In this document: in pieces, positions 24,187-35,104 of the stretch
Position numbering within the stretch: position 1 is the first letter of the stretch
Layout of the letters: every line of letters starts with the position of its first letter
NCBI GenBank assembly: GCA_900315585.1
Contig: OMZP01000015.1
Coordinates: forward strand, 1-64,000
Source: an uncultured Eubacteriales bacterium
GTDB lineage: Bacteria > Bacillota > Clostridia > Christensenellales > Aristaeellaceae
DNA length: 64,000 bases
Direction of reading: 5' to 3'
Program-made: the position numbers and the translations under genes
Notes under the pieces: model-generated
Databases searched by the model: none
What the model saw: only the letters and a program-made list of their open reading frames with translations
Told to the model about the DNA's origin: nothing

Positions 24187-25521
24187 ATGATGCGAAGGCA
24201 CGCGGCGGCGGATCTGTCCGGCCTGCGGGGCAGGCGGGTGCTGATCGCGCTGTCCGGCGGGGCGGACTCCGTGGCGCTGGCGGCGATGCTGGCCGAAGCG
24301 CGGAGCGCCCTGGACCTTGAGCTGTTCGCGGCCCATATGGACCACGCCATCCGGCCGGAGAGCGCCGGGGACGCGGCCTTCTGCCGGGACCTGTGCCGGC
24401 GGCTCGCCATCCCCTTCCATGAAACCCGCGTGGACGTGCCCGGTGAGGCAAGGCGCACCGGCGAAGGCCTGGAGACCTGCGCCCGGAGGCTGCGCTACCG
24501 TTGGCTGCGGGCCGTCAAGGCGGAAGTGGGCGCGGACGTGATCGCCCTGGCCCACCACCTGGACGACCAGGCCGAGACCGTGCTGATGCACCTGGCCCGG
24601 GGCACCGGTCCCGAGGGCATCGGCGGCATGCGGGCGCGGTCCGGCGATTTGGTCCGGCCCCTGCTGGGCCTGCGCAAGGCGGAGCTGATCGACTTTCTCA
24701 ACGCCCGCGGGCTGTCCTGGCGGGAGGACGCCACCAACGCCCTGGCCGACACCCCGCGCAACGCCCTTCGGCTGCATGGGATCCCGGCGCTGGAGCAATC
24801 CTATCCCCGGTTTGCCCTGGCCGCCGCCCGCTACGCCGAGGCCGCGCAAATCGAGAGCGATTATCTGGCGGAGCAGACCGACGCCTTCCTGGCAGAGCGC
24901 CATCTTTCCGGCCCCTTCGGGGACTTCCTGGGCCTGACGCCCCCGCCCCATCCCGCGATCTTGCGCCGCGCCCTGCGCTGGTTCTGCCCGGCGGGCACGG
25001 ACTGGGAAAAGCTGCGGGAGCTGGAGGCGCTGTGCGCGGCCGACCGCGGCAAGGTAGAAATTTGCGGCAGCCTCGCCGCAGAACGCGGTCACCGCGGCCT
25101 CTATTTTCTCCCGAAGCGGCCCGCTTCAACCGAGGAAATCCCGCTCAGATTGAACGGCGCGACGGCGCTGGAGGAGCTTTGCACCGTCACGGCCGCGGAC
25201 GCGCCGCCCGTGCCCGTCGCGGACGACGCCATGACCCAGGTGCTGGACGCGGACGCCCTCTCGGGCGCGGTGCTCCGCACCCGGAGGGACGGGGACCGGA
25301 TCCGCCCGCTGGGCTGCGGGGAGAAGCTGCTGTCGGACTACTTCACCGACAGAAAGGTGGACCGGCCGCTCAGGGACCACGTGGCCCTCGTCGCCCGGGG
25401 CGATGACATCCTCTGGGCGCTTGGCCTGGGCATCGCCGAAGGCGCGAAGCTGACGGGGAGCACCCGCCGCGCCATCCGGCTCAGCGGTCAATATTCATTT
25501 GATATTTCCACGCTATACTGA
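24187..25521 (+). CDS. tilS: tRNA(Ile)-lysidine synthase
   Basis: A 444-residue enzyme that converts C34 of tRNA-Ile(CAU) to lysidine with ATP and lysine. The PP-loop SGGADS is at about 23-28, followed by AAHMDHAIRPES and LAHHLDDQAETVLM, with a C-terminal TilS substrate-binding region (RTRRDGDRIRPLG, KLLSDYFTDRKV). Two ATGs stand after GGAGGGG; 24187 is used, and 24190 has the better spacing. First gene of tilS-hpt-ftsH, an order conserved across Firmicutes. Confidence 0.94.
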   Translation: MMRRHAAADLSGLRGRRVLIALSGGADSVALAAMLAEARSALDLELFAAHMDHAIRPESAGDAAFCRDLCRRLAIPFHETRVDVPGEARRTGEGLETCARRLRYRWLRAVKAEVGADVIALAHHLDDQAETVLMHLARGTGPEGIGGMRARSGDLVRPLLGLRKAELIDFLNARGLSWREDATNALADTPRNALRLHGIPALEQSYPRFALAAARYAEAAQIESDYLAEQTDAFLAERHLSGPFGDFLGLTPPPHPAILRRALRWFCPAGTDWEKLRELEALCAADRGKVEICGSLAAERGHRGLYFLPKRPASTEEIPLRLNGATALEELCTVTAADAPPVPVADDAMTQVLDADALSGAVLRTRRDGDRIRPLGCGEKLLSDYFTDRKVDRPLRDHVALVARGDDILWALGLGIAEGAKLTGSTRRAIRLSGQYSFDISTLY

Positions 25522-25533
25522 GGAGGAACGACC

Positions 25534-26082
25534 ATGGAAAAGGACATCGCTAGGGTATTGCTCACCGAGGAGCAGCTTCAAGCCCGCGTGCAGGAGCTCG
25601 GACGGCAGATCGCCTGGGACTACCGGGGCAAGAACCCTGCCATGGTGTGCATCCTCAAGGGCGCGATCATGTTCTACACGGATTTGCTCCGCGCCATACC
25701 CATCCAGCTGTCCATGGACTTCATGGCCGTGTCCAGCTACGGCAAGCGCACCAAGTCCAGCGGCGAGGTGGAGATCCGCAAGGACCTGTCCACCTCCATC
25801 GAGAACCGCCACGTGATCATCGTGGAGGACATCATCGACTCCGGCTTCACCCTCACCTACCTCACCCGGATGCTCAGCGCCCGCGGGGCCGCCTCCATCA
25901 AGCTGTGCACGCTGCTGGACAAGCCCAGCCGCCGTGCCCCCGGCATCACGCTGAAATCCGACTACGCGGGCTTTGAGATCGGGGACGACTTCGTGGTGGG
26001 CTACGGCCTGGACTACGACGAGGCCTATCGCAACCTGCCCTACATCGGCGTGTTGAAGCCCGAGGTGTACGAAAAGAACTGA
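25534..26082 (+). CDS. hpt: Hypoxanthine phosphoribosyltransferase
   Basis: A 182-residue purine salvage enzyme that joins hypoxanthine or guanine to PRPP. The PRPP motif is [17 protein letters not shown], with the family loop [13 protein letters not shown] and the C-terminal [19 protein letters not shown]. The ATG is preceded by GAGGAGG, 12 bases after tilS. The length is normal. Confidence 0.96.
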   Translation: MEKDIARVLLTEEQLQARVQELGRQIAWDYRGKNPAMVCILKGAIMFYTDLLRAIPIQLSMDFMAVSSYGKRTKSSGEVEIRKDLSTSIENRHVIIVEDIIDSGFTLTYLTRMLSARGAASIKLCTLLDKPSRRAPGITLKSDYAGFEIGDDFVVGYGLDYDEAYRNLPYIGVLKPEVYEKN

Positions 26083-26136
26083 CATTGATTCAACGGCGGG
26101 ATGCGCCCGCATTTACAGAAAGAGAGGAACCCGGTT

Positions 26137-28170
<2,034 letters not shown>

Positions 28171-28216
28171 CGGGGATCCCCCGAGGAGCGTTCCTCAATG
28201 CGCCAAAGAATCGAAC

Positions 28217-28292
28217 AGATCCTTCGCTTCGCTCAGGATGACAACGATTTGCGTATAACCGAACCTGTCATCCTGAGCACAGCGAAGGATCT
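28217..28292. repeat. Palindromic dispersed repeat (GATCCTTCGCTTCGCTCAGG family)
   Basis: The left arm agatccttcgcttcgctcag and the right arm (complement agatccttcgctgtgctcag) enclose about 25 bases. The same family occurs at 22398-22463 and, as a half copy, at 20406-20432. Confidence 0.7.
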
Positions 28293-28346
28293 GTATAATG
28301 GGTCCACCCTGCAAGCTGCCGGTAATAATATGCCAAAGGCACACAA

Positions 28347-28377
28347 AAGGCCGCCGCGCGATCTGCGCGGCGGCCTT
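28347..28377 (-). terminator. Terminator of the secreted SH3/PQQ-like protein gene
   Basis: AAGGCCGCCGCGC (28347-28359) pairs with GCGCGGCGGCCTT (28365-28377). On the minus strand it continues into TTGTGTG. It also lies downstream of ftsH and may act on both strands. Confidence 0.7.
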
Positions 28378-28393
28378 CCCGTGTCTATGGGGC

Positions 28394-29560
28394 TTATTCG
28401 TTCGCGGTGCCCTTCACATTGCCGTTGTAGTCGTACACCACGCTGACGGGATTGCCGTCGGGGCCCATCTCATAGGTGGCCACGATGCCGTCGGCGGTCA
28501 GGGCGATGTCATACAGCCAGTAGATGTCGTCGCTGCCGGAGTTGGACTGCCACAGCACGGTGCCGTTGGCGTCGATGGCCACCGGGTCGGGGCCGTCGTA
28601 GCCGCCGATGTAGGCGACGCCATTGCCGCCCACCGCGTAGCTGATGCCAGCGCCCAGGTTCACGACATCCTTGTTCAGCAGCCAGCGGATCGCGCCGGTG
28701 GCGGCGTCGATGGCGCACAGGCCCTTTTCAGCGTTGTAGACCATCACCAGCGGACGGGCCTCGATGCCGCCCATGAAGGCTGTGGTGAGGGTCAGCTGAC
28801 CGATGTCGCTGGTGGAGGTCTCCTGCATCCACATCTGGTTGCCGTCGGCGTCCAGCGCCCCTACGGCCAGGTACTCGTTCGCGCCACCCACCACGCGGCG
28901 GGCGATGATGCGGCCGACGGGGGTGTCCACGTCCAGGACCACCTCGTCGTTGGCCGTAACGATGTTCTCGGTGATGTTCTCCAGAGGCTCGGCTTCCTCG
29001 GCGGGCGCGGCCTCCTCGGCGGGGGCAGGCTCCTCCACGGGCGCGGGCTCCTCGGCGGGAGCTTCCACCTCGGGCAGCGCCTCCAGCTCGGACGCATCCA
29101 GGCCCACGGCAGTCGGGTCGTACTCCGGCACGTCGTCAGAGGACACCAGCGCGAAGGGATCGATGTCGGCGGCGGGCGCGGGCTCCTCCACAGGCGCGGG
29201 CTCCTCCACAGGCGCGGGCTCCTCCACGGGCGCGGGCTCCTCCACAGGCGCGGGCTCCGCGGCGGGCGCTTCGGCGGCGGAGACGATCTCCAGGAAGTCG
29301 CCGCGGATGTAACCGGCCACGCCCTCATAGATGACCGCATACCAGTCCGGGGCCTTGGTCGACTTCTGGCAGCCCACCAGCACTGCGCCCAGCGGGGCCT
29401 TGCCGACGATGGTGGAATTGGTACTCGGATACTCGCGGATGTTCACCCGCTGGCTGCACTTGATGACCTTCATATCGACGGGTTCGCCCTCCGCCAGCGC
29501 AAACGCCAGCGCCGTCATCAGGCAGGCTACCGCCACCAGGCATGCCAAAAATCGCTTCAT
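28394..29560 (-). CDS. Secreted protein: SH3 domain, Pro-Ala-Glu repeat stalk, beta-propeller-like C-terminus
   Basis: A 388-residue protein. After a signal peptide (MKRFLACLVAVACLMTALAF) comes an SH3-like domain (about 30-92, RVNIREYPSTNSTI, GVAGYIRGDFLE). A low-complexity stalk of EEPAPV units follows (about 97-135 and again about 165-195), then about 185 residues with PQQ/WD-like repeats (GALDADGNQMW, AIDAATGAIRWLL, AIDANGTVLWQS). It was probably exported and wall-associated; the propeller may be a scaffold because I see no active site. It has a consensus promoter and its own terminator. Confidence 0.85.
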   Translation of the reverse strand: MKRFLACLVAVACLMTALAFALAEGEPVDMKVIKCSQRVNIREYPSTNSTIVGKAPLGAVLVGCQKSTKAPDWYAVIYEGVAGYIRGDFLEIVSAAEAPAAEPAPVEEPAPVEEPAPVEEPAPVEEPAPAADIDPFALVSSDDVPEYDPTAVGLDASELEALPEVEAPAEEPAPVEEPAPAEEAAPAEEAEPLENITENIVTANDEVVLDVDTPVGRIIARRVVGGANEYLAVGALDADGNQMWMQETSTSDIGQLTLTTAFMGGIEARPLVMVYNAEKGLCAIDAATGAIRWLLNKDVVNLGAGISYAVGGNGVAYIGGYDGPDPVAIDANGTVLWQSNSGSDDIYWLYDIALTADGIVATYEMGPDGNPVSVVYDYNGNVKGTANE

Positions 29561-29626
29561 ATTCAGGTTCCCCTCTCTCTTGTGTGTTCCGGCGAAGGTC
29601 GAACGCGCCTGCGCCTCTTGCTTAAT

Positions 29627-29655
29627 AGTATACCTTGTTTTAAATTTTTAGTCAA
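29627..29655 (-). promoter_or_regulatory. Promoter of the SH3/PQQ-like protein gene
   Basis: On the minus strand: TTGACT, 17 bases, TATACT, about 70 bases before the start codon at 29560. One of the closest matches to consensus in the window. Confidence 0.7.
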
Positions 29656-29666
29656 CCTGTAAACTT

Positions 29667-29693
29667 AATGTCGCCACAAAAAAAGGCGACATT
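29667..29693. other. Small hairpin in the divergent intergenic region
   Basis: AATGTCGCC (29667-29675) pairs with GGCGACATT (29685-29693) across an A-rich loop. It lies between divergent genes, so it is more likely a regulatory or leader hairpin than an operon terminator. Confidence 0.35.
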
Positions 29694-29784
29694 TGCCGCA
29701 TGAACCTCTGTTTGCATGAAATACGTCTGCCGGGGCAACAATAGAGCATACAAATTATCATGTTCTATTAAAGGATGTGTTTCC

Positions 29785-32115
29785 ATGAAGGCCATCATCA
29801 TGGCCGGCGGCGAGGGCACGCGGCTGCGGCCGCTGACCTGCGACTGTCCCAAGCCCATGATCCAGCTGATGAACCGCCCGGTGATGGGCTACGCCCTGGC
29901 GCTGCTGAAAAAGCACGGCATCCGCCAGGTCGCGGCCACGCTGGGCTATCTGCCCGACGCCATCGCCGACGCCTTCTCCGGCGGCGACGACTTTGGCGTG
30001 GACCTGCGCTATTATGTGGAAGACGCGCCTCTGGGCACCGCCGGCGGCGTGAAGCGGGCCGCGGACTTCCTGGACGAGACCTTTGTCGTGCTCTCCGGCG
30101 ACGGCGTGACGGACCTGGACCTCATGAGCGCCGCCGCCTTCCACCGAAAGAAGGGCGCGCTGGCCACGCTGGTACTCAAGCGGGCGGACAACCCGCTGGA
30201 CTACGGCGTGGTGCTCACCGGGCCGGAGGGTCGGGTGCGGGCCTTCCGGGAGAAGCCGGACTGGAGCGAGGTGGTGTCCGACACGGTGAACACCGGCATC
30301 TACATCCTGGAGCCGGAGGTGCTGGAACGCATCCCGGCGGACAAGCCCTGCGACTTCGGCCACGACCTGTTCCCGGCGCTGGTGAAGGCGGGGCTGCCGG
30401 TGTACGGTTACGTGATGGAGGGCTACTGGTGCGACATCGGGGATGTGCGGGCCTATCTCCAGGCCCACGCCGACGCCATGGAGGGCCGCATCCACCTGGA
30501 GGGCCTGATGCCCGGGCCCGCCCGGGTCGTCCAGCAGGGCGGCGCGCAGGTGGACCGGTCCGCGGTGCTGGAGGGGCCCTGCCTGATCGGGCGAAACGCC
30601 CGGGTGCTGGCCGGGGCCTACGTGGGCCCCTACAGCGTCATCGGGCCGGACTGCGTGATCGGTGAGAACGCCAGCGTGAAGCGGTCGGTACTCTGGCAGG
30701 GGGCGCGGCTGATGCCCGGGGCCCAGGCGCGGGGCTGCGTGCTGGGCGCGGGCGCGGCGCTGGGCGAAGGGGCCCAGGCCTACGAGGAGGCCGTGCTGGG
30801 CACCGGCGCCGCGGCGGGACGGCGCTCGGTGCTGCTGCCGGGGGTGAAACTCTGGCCCGGCAAGGGGACCGGGGACGGCGAGCGCCTGGAATCCAACCGG
30901 GTGTGGGGCAGCCGCCGGGAGACTGCCTTCGAGAACGGCGCGATGGCCCTGTCCTCCCCCGCCCAGGCGGCGCGGGCGGCCCAGGCCCTTTGCGCGGCGC
31001 TCCAGCCGAAGGAACTGCTGCTGGGACGCTGCGGCGGCGGGGCGTCGGACGCCCTCTGGCACGCGGCGGTCGCCGGGGCCATGGCCCAGGGGGTGCGGGT
31101 GGTGGACGCGGGCGCGGGTCCCCTGCCCCAGCTGCGCTTCGCCCAGCGGATGCTGCGCGCCGACGGCGCGGCGCTGGTGACGGAGGGCGGGCTCCTGCCC
31201 CTGGACGGGCACGGCGCGCGGCTGTTGAGCCGTAGGCAGCGGGAGATCCTGGCCCGAAACGCCCGGCAGGACTTCGCCGCCCCCTTCGCGTCGGACGCGC
31301 CGCCGATCCGCCCGGCAGGGCCCACGGACGCGGCCTGGGTGGCGGAAGCCGCCGCCCGGTTCACCGCCGATGCGGACGCCGCGCCGCCGGTCGTCCTCTA
31401 CAGCCGGGATGGGCGGCTGATGGAGCTGGCCGAGCGGGCGTACCGGCGGGCGGGCTTGCGGGCGCGCACGGTGTCGGCTCCGGAGGACCTGGAGCCGGCC
31501 CCCGGCGAGGTGGCCGTGGAGATCTTGGAGGAGGGCTGGAGCCTGACGGACGAGGTCGGGCTGCTCACCGAGGGCGAAAGGCAGCTGCTGGCCGCCTGGA
31601 CGGCGCTGGAGCTGGGCGAGGAGGAGCTGCTGCTGCCGGTGCAGGCCACGCGGGCCATCCACACGCTGGCCCAGCGCAGCGGCGCGCGGGCGGAGTACGT
31701 GGCCGGGGAGGAGGCCCTGTGGCTCAGCGCCCTGGCTCAGCGAAGGCCGCTGCAATTCCTGTTGCAGACCGACGGCCTCTCCGCCTCCCTCAGCGCCCTG
31801 TCGGCGCTTGTGGCGTCGGGGCTCACCCTCGCGGACTGGCGAAGGTCGATGCCCGCCGTGCCCCGGCGCAGCCGCAGCGTGCCCATCCCAAGGAACCAGG
31901 CCGGGCGGGTGCTCCGGGCCCTGGCCCAGCGGGAGAGGGACGTCGAGCTGGGCGGCGGCATGCGCCTGCGCCGCAAGGACGGCTGGGCATGGATCGGCCC
32001 GGACGAGCGCCGCGCCGCCTTCCGGGTGGTGGCCGAAGCCGCCAGCGACGAGACCGCGCGGGAGCTGTGCGATTTCTGCGAGAGGGAATTGAAAAGATTG
32101 GCAGGAGAGAAATAG
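29785..32115 (+). CDS. Sugar-1-phosphate nucleotidyltransferase fused to a degenerate phosphomannomutase-like domain
   Basis: A 776-residue protein. Residues 1-235 form an NTP-transferase domain (KAIIMAGGEGTRLRPLTC; LSGDGVTDLDL; YWCDIGDVRAYLQAH). Residues about 250-370 form a left-handed beta-helix of hexapeptides, and about 385-776 resemble alpha-D-phosphohexomutase. The mutase phosphoserine loop TASHNP is replaced by VTEGGLLPLDG, so that half should be catalytically dead. The closest known type is the mannose-1-phosphate guanylyltransferase fusion of envelope polysaccharide synthesis, but the nucleotide and sugar are not certain. ATG 29785 follows AAGGATG; the upstream frame is not coding. 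Confidence 0.85.
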   Translation: MKAIIMAGGEGTRLRPLTCDCPKPMIQLMNRPVMGYALALLKKHGIRQVAATLGYLPDAIADAFSGGDDFGVDLRYYVEDAPLGTAGGVKRAADFLDETFVVLSGDGVTDLDLMSAAAFHRKKGALATLVLKRADNPLDYGVVLTGPEGRVRAFREKPDWSEVVSDTVNTGIYILEPEVLERIPADKPCDFGHDLFPALVKAGLPVYGYVMEGYWCDIGDVRAYLQAHADAMEGRIHLEGLMPGPARVVQQGGAQVDRSAVLEGPCLIGRNARVLAGAYVGPYSVIGPDCVIGENASVKRSVLWQGARLMPGAQARGCVLGAGAALGEGAQAYEEAVLGTGAAAGRRSVLLPGVKLWPGKGTGDGERLESNRVWGSRRETAFENGAMALSSPAQAARAAQALCAALQPKELLLGRCGGGASDALWHAAVAGAMAQGVRVVDAGAGPLPQLRFAQRMLRADGAALVTEGGLLPLDGHGARLLSRRQREILARNARQDFAAPFASDAPPIRPAGPTDAAWVAEAAARFTADADAAPPVVLYSRDGRLMELAERAYRRAGLRARTVSAPEDLEPAPGEVAVEILEEGWSLTDEVGLLTEGERQLLAAWTALELGEEELLLPVQATRAIHTLAQRSGARAEYVAGEEALWLSALAQRRPLQFLLQTDGLSASLSALSALVASGLTLADWRRSMPAVPRRSRSVPIPRNQAGRVLRALAQRERDVELGGGMRLRRKDGWAWIGPDERRAAFRVVAEAASDETARELCDFCERELKRLAGEK

Positions 32116-32116
32116 C

Positions 32117-32151
32117 AAAGGCCGCGGATCGCAAAGCAATCCGCGGCCTTT
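32117..32151. terminator. Convergent bidirectional terminator
   Basis: AAAGGCCGCGGAT (32117-32129) pairs with ATCCGCGGCCTTT (32139-32151), flanked by A on one side and T on the other. It separates the convergent genes ending at 32115 and 32164. Confidence 0.8.
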
Positions 32152-32163
32152 GTCATGACCCTG

Positions 32164-32736
32164 TCAGTCCTCCAGCGCCGGGGCGGGCTCGCTCAGCGCC
32201 ACGTCCTCATTCCAGCTGGCCGCGCCCGCGTCGATGTAGATCACCGTGATGTCGTCATCGTCCTTCTTCAGGCCGGTGAGGAGCGTCGCCAGGGTCCCGT
32301 CCGGCAGCGTCCAGTTCACCCCGATGCCCGACACCTGGGGCTGGATGGTGTAGAGCGTACCGGTGAGGCGGCTGATGAAGTTGTAATAGGCCGCGCCCTT
32401 GTCGTCCACGTGGTCGCCGTACTCGCCGTCCAGCTGCCGCACCAGCGCCATCGGGTCCACGTCCTCGATGTCCAGCTCGTAAGCCGCCATCAACAGCGCG
32501 TCGTTCACGAACAGGTAGCTGACGTCGGCCTCGTGGCCCCGGAAGGCCACGTTCTCCACCTCCAGCGTCTCAAAGCCGCCGTAGGTTCCGAATTCCGTGT
32601 CCGCGGTGCCCTCGATGGCCAGCACGTCGCCCTCGGTCATACCCCAGGTCACGCCGTTCTCCAGGCTGAAAGCGCCCTCCGCCAGCGCCCCGCCTGCCAG
32701 CAGCAGCGCCATTACAATCGCCAATAGCTTCTTCAT
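32164..32736 (-). CDS. Small secreted protein, unknown function
   Basis: A 190-residue protein with a clear signal peptide (MKKLLAIVMALLLAGGALAE) and an exported domain of about 170 residues (GVTWGMTEGDVLAIEG; YLFVNDALLMAAYELDIED). The repeated short beta-alpha pattern resembles small secreted clostridial proteins of the SmpA/PepSY-like size class, but I cannot name a family. There is no lipobox Cys. ATG 32736 is preceded by GGAGG; the frame is open to 32826 without support. It lies 71 bases downstream of trmL on the same strand. Confidence 0.75.
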   Translation of the reverse strand: MKKLLAIVMALLLAGGALAEGAFSLENGVTWGMTEGDVLAIEGTADTEFGTYGGFETLEVENVAFRGHEADVSYLFVNDALLMAAYELDIEDVDPMALVRQLDGEYGDHVDDKGAAYYNFISRLTGTLYTIQPQVSGIGVNWTLPDGTLATLLTGLKKDDDDITVIYIDAGAASWNEDVALSEPAPALED

Positions 32737-32807
32737 GTGCACAAACCTCCATTCCGCAGGGTGAACCCCATTGATCCTTGGACGGATCAAGCCATGGATC
32801 GGTTCCG

Positions 32808-33326
32808 TCAGACGTAATCCTTCCATTCTTCCCCCACCGGCTCGGTGTGGTGCAGGTGTCCCTGTCCGGCGAGGCCGGGGAAGCCCTGCTGACGCAGCGC
32901 CTCGTAGAGCACGATGGCCACGGAGTTGGACAGGTTCAGCGACCGGGCGTCCTCCCGCATGGGGATGCGCACGCAGCGGTCGTAGTTCGCGGCCAGCAGG
33001 TCCTCATCCAGGCCCTTGGTCTCCCGCCCGAACACCAGGTAGTCGTCCGGGCCGTAGGTCGCGGCGCAGTAGTCCCGCGGAGCCTTGGTGGTGGCGTAGT
33101 GGAGCACCGCGCCGGGGTTGGCCTCCAGGAAGGCCTCCCAGCTGGGATGCACCTCGTAGGTCATCAGGTGCCAGTAGTCCAGCCCCGCCCGCTTCAGATA
33201 CTTGTCGCTCAGCTCGAAGCCCAGCGGCTCGATCAGGTGCAGCTTCGCGCCCGTGGCCGCGCAGGTCCGGGCGATGTTGCCGGTGTTTTGGGGAATCTCG
33301 GGGTTGACCAGTACGATGTGAAGCAT
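32808..33326 (-). CDS. trmL: tRNA (cytidine/uridine-34 2'-O)-methyltransferase
   Basis: A 172-residue SPOUT methyltransferase: it opens LHIVLVNPEIPQNTGNIART, with the knot motifs VFGRETKGL, RIPMREDARSLNLSNSVAIV. It methylates the wobble ribose of leucine tRNAs in characterised members. The length is normal for TrmL. The gap after it to 33499 holds a tandem run of ggattag units and a short GC-rich repeat, with no gene. Confidence 0.95.
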   Translation of the reverse strand: MLHIVLVNPEIPQNTGNIARTCAATGAKLHLIEPLGFELSDKYLKRAGLDYWHLMTYEVHPSWEAFLEANPGAVLHYATTKAPRDYCAATYGPDDYLVFGRETKGLDEDLLAANYDRCVRIPMREDARSLNLSNSVAIVLYEALRQQGFPGLAGQGHLHHTEPVGEEWKDYV

Positions 33327-33499
33327 GATGGCCGCCTTTCTGTGTGTGGGGGAGGGATTAGGGACTAGGGATTAGGGATTAGGGATAGTGGCTGCCGCGC
33401 GGATTGTAGGGGCGCCGTTGCGGCGCCCGCCCCTGTGCAGGGGTATACCGGATTGCCACGGCCATTCAAACTCCTCACTCCTAACTCCTCACTCCACAC

Positions 33500-34363
33500 T
33501 CACTTGATCCATTCCGGCGCCTTGGCCTCGAACACCCTTCCGCGGTAGTCCGCAAGGGGGCTGTCCTTGGGAATGGTCAGCCTTTCGTGCCACAGGCAGA
33601 GCCTTGCGCCGGGAAAGCGCCTGTTGGCGGCGCGGTCGCCGTAGCGATCGTCCCCCAGCAGAGGGTGGCCGAAGTCGGCCATGTGGGCGCGCAGCTGGTG
33701 AGTGCGTCCGGTGACGGGCTCCAAATCCACGTGCCAGAGCCCCGGCGCGGCCTCCGTCCCCGCCCGGTAGCGGGTTATGATGGGCTTGGCCCCGGGCGCG
33801 TCCCGGTGCAGCACCCGCACCTCGGCGCGCCTGGCATCCTTGGCGAGCCAGGCGTTCAGCGTGCCCTCGGCCCTGTCGAACCTTCCGAAGGCCAGCGCGT
33901 GGTATTGCTTCTGCACGCCGTGACCCTTGAAGGCCTCGAAGGCCTGCTGCCACACGACATCGTCCGCCGCGGCCAGCACGATGCCGCCGGTGGCCGCGTC
34001 CAGCCGGTGGCACAGCCGCGCCTCCGGCCAGCGCCGGTTCAGCCGGGTCAGCAGCGTGTCCGCGCCGACGCCGTCCTGATCCACGTCCACGGGCAGACCT
34101 TGGGGCTTCACAGCCACGATCAGCCGGTCGTCGCTCCAGAGCACGTCCGGCTCGGGTTCAAGCCATTTTGCGTCGATATACAAAACCAGCGCGTCCCCGC
34201 CGGAAACCTTCGCGTCTCCGCCGGACCTCGCGCCGTTCACCCGCACGTCCCTCCGCTTGAGGGCGTCCCGGAGCACCCGCCCCGGCACAAGCGGCCAGGC
34301 CCGCCTGAGGTATCTCTCCAGGGGCATCTCCCCCACGCCCGCCGGGACCGTATGCGTCGTCAT
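33500..34363 (-). CDS. RluA-family pseudouridine synthase
   Basis: A 287-residue enzyme with an N-terminal S4 RNA-binding domain (LERYLRRAW, LKRRDVRVNG) and a catalytic domain with the nucleophile Asp in CHRLDAATGGIVL, then GRTHQLRAHMADFGHPLLGD. It isomerises uridines in rRNA or tRNA; the target cannot be told from sequence. Its ATG overlaps the stop codon of the YigZ-family gene by four bases (ATGA), so the two are translationally coupled. Confidence 0.93.
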   Translation of the reverse strand: MTTHTVPAGVGEMPLERYLRRAWPLVPGRVLRDALKRRDVRVNGARSGGDAKVSGGDALVLYIDAKWLEPEPDVLWSDDRLIVAVKPQGLPVDVDQDGVGADTLLTRLNRRWPEARLCHRLDAATGGIVLAAADDVVWQQAFEAFKGHGVQKQYHALAFGRFDRAEGTLNAWLAKDARRAEVRVLHRDAPGAKPIITRYRAGTEAAPGLWHVDLEPVTGRTHQLRAHMADFGHPLLGDDRYGDRAANRRFPGARLCLWHERLTIPKDSPLADYRGRVFEAKAPEWIK

Positions 34364-35007
34364 CTCGCGTCCTCCTCCGGCCAGGCCAGGTAGACCTCCT
34401 CGTAGCGCAGGGGCGACACGGCCCCCTCGGACAGATTCGTCAACCGCTTCAAAAAGCCCTCTTCGTCGGCGCAGCGCACCACCAGCGTGTAGGTGATCAC
34501 ATCGGTGAAGGTCTTGTCCTCCACCCGCACCGGCTCGTCCTTCAGAAAGAAGTCCATGCGGTTGAGCAGCGGGTAGCTGATCTCCATCAGGTACCGGGCC
34601 GTGGGGTGCATCACCCCGACGCCCGCGGCGTTCAGCGCCGCCACCGCCCCCTGGGTGTAGGCCCGCACCAGGCCGCCCGCCCCCAGCAGGATGCCGCCGA
34701 AGTAGCGGGTCACCACCACGGCGCAGTTGGTGACGCCCCGCGCCTTCATCACCTCGATGATGGGCATGCCGGCGGTGCCGCCGGGCTCGCCGTCGTCGCT
34801 GTAGCGCATCACGCCCATGTTCGGCCCGATGATGTAGGCGTAGCAGTTGTGGGTGGCGTCCTTGTACTGGGCGCGCATCCTCGCCAAAAACGCCAAAGCC
34901 GCCTCCTCCGTTTCGCAGGGGCAGCCGTGGCCGATGAAGCGGGACTTGTTCACGATGAACTCGTCCTGCGCCTCCGTCATCAGGGTCTTGTAGGGCTTGA
35001 GGGACAT
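34360..35007 (-). CDS. YigZ/IMPACT-family protein
   Basis: A 215-residue protein with the UPF0029 N-terminal domain (SRFIGHGCPCETEEAAL, YSDDGEPGGTAGMPI, VVVTRYFGGILLGAGGLVRAY) and a C-terminal DUF1949-like ferredoxin-type domain. Family members relate to the eukaryotic translation regulator IMPACT; the bacterial function is unsettled. AAAGGAGG precedes ATG 35007. It overlaps the downstream pseudouridine synthase. Confidence 0.93.
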   Translation of the reverse strand: MSLKPYKTLMTEAQDEFIVNKSRFIGHGCPCETEEAALAFLARMRAQYKDATHNCYAYIIGPNMGVMRYSDDGEPGGTAGMPIIEVMKARGVTNCAVVVTRYFGGILLGAGGLVRAYTQGAVAALNAAGVGVMHPTARYLMEISYPLLNRMDFFLKDEPVRVEDKTFTDVITYTLVVRCADEEGFLKRLTNLSEGAVSPLRYEEVYLAWPEEDAR

Positions 35008-35104
35008 GGGGCCTCCTTTGGGGCGTGTGAAGTGTGAGGAATGAGGAATGAGGAATGGCGGAACAAATCCCGAAGGGATTCGGGCCTTCATTCTCCATTC
35101 TCCA

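Noticed and set aside
29758..32139. 793-codon leftward ORF opposite the nucleotidyltransferase fusion
   Set aside because: Antisense frame kept open by G/C-ending codons; no domain is seen.
33355..33395. GGGATTAGGGA units resembling telomeric repeats
   Set aside because: A short imperfect internal run also seen near 49110; it belongs to the intergenic repeat families and is not at a DNA end.
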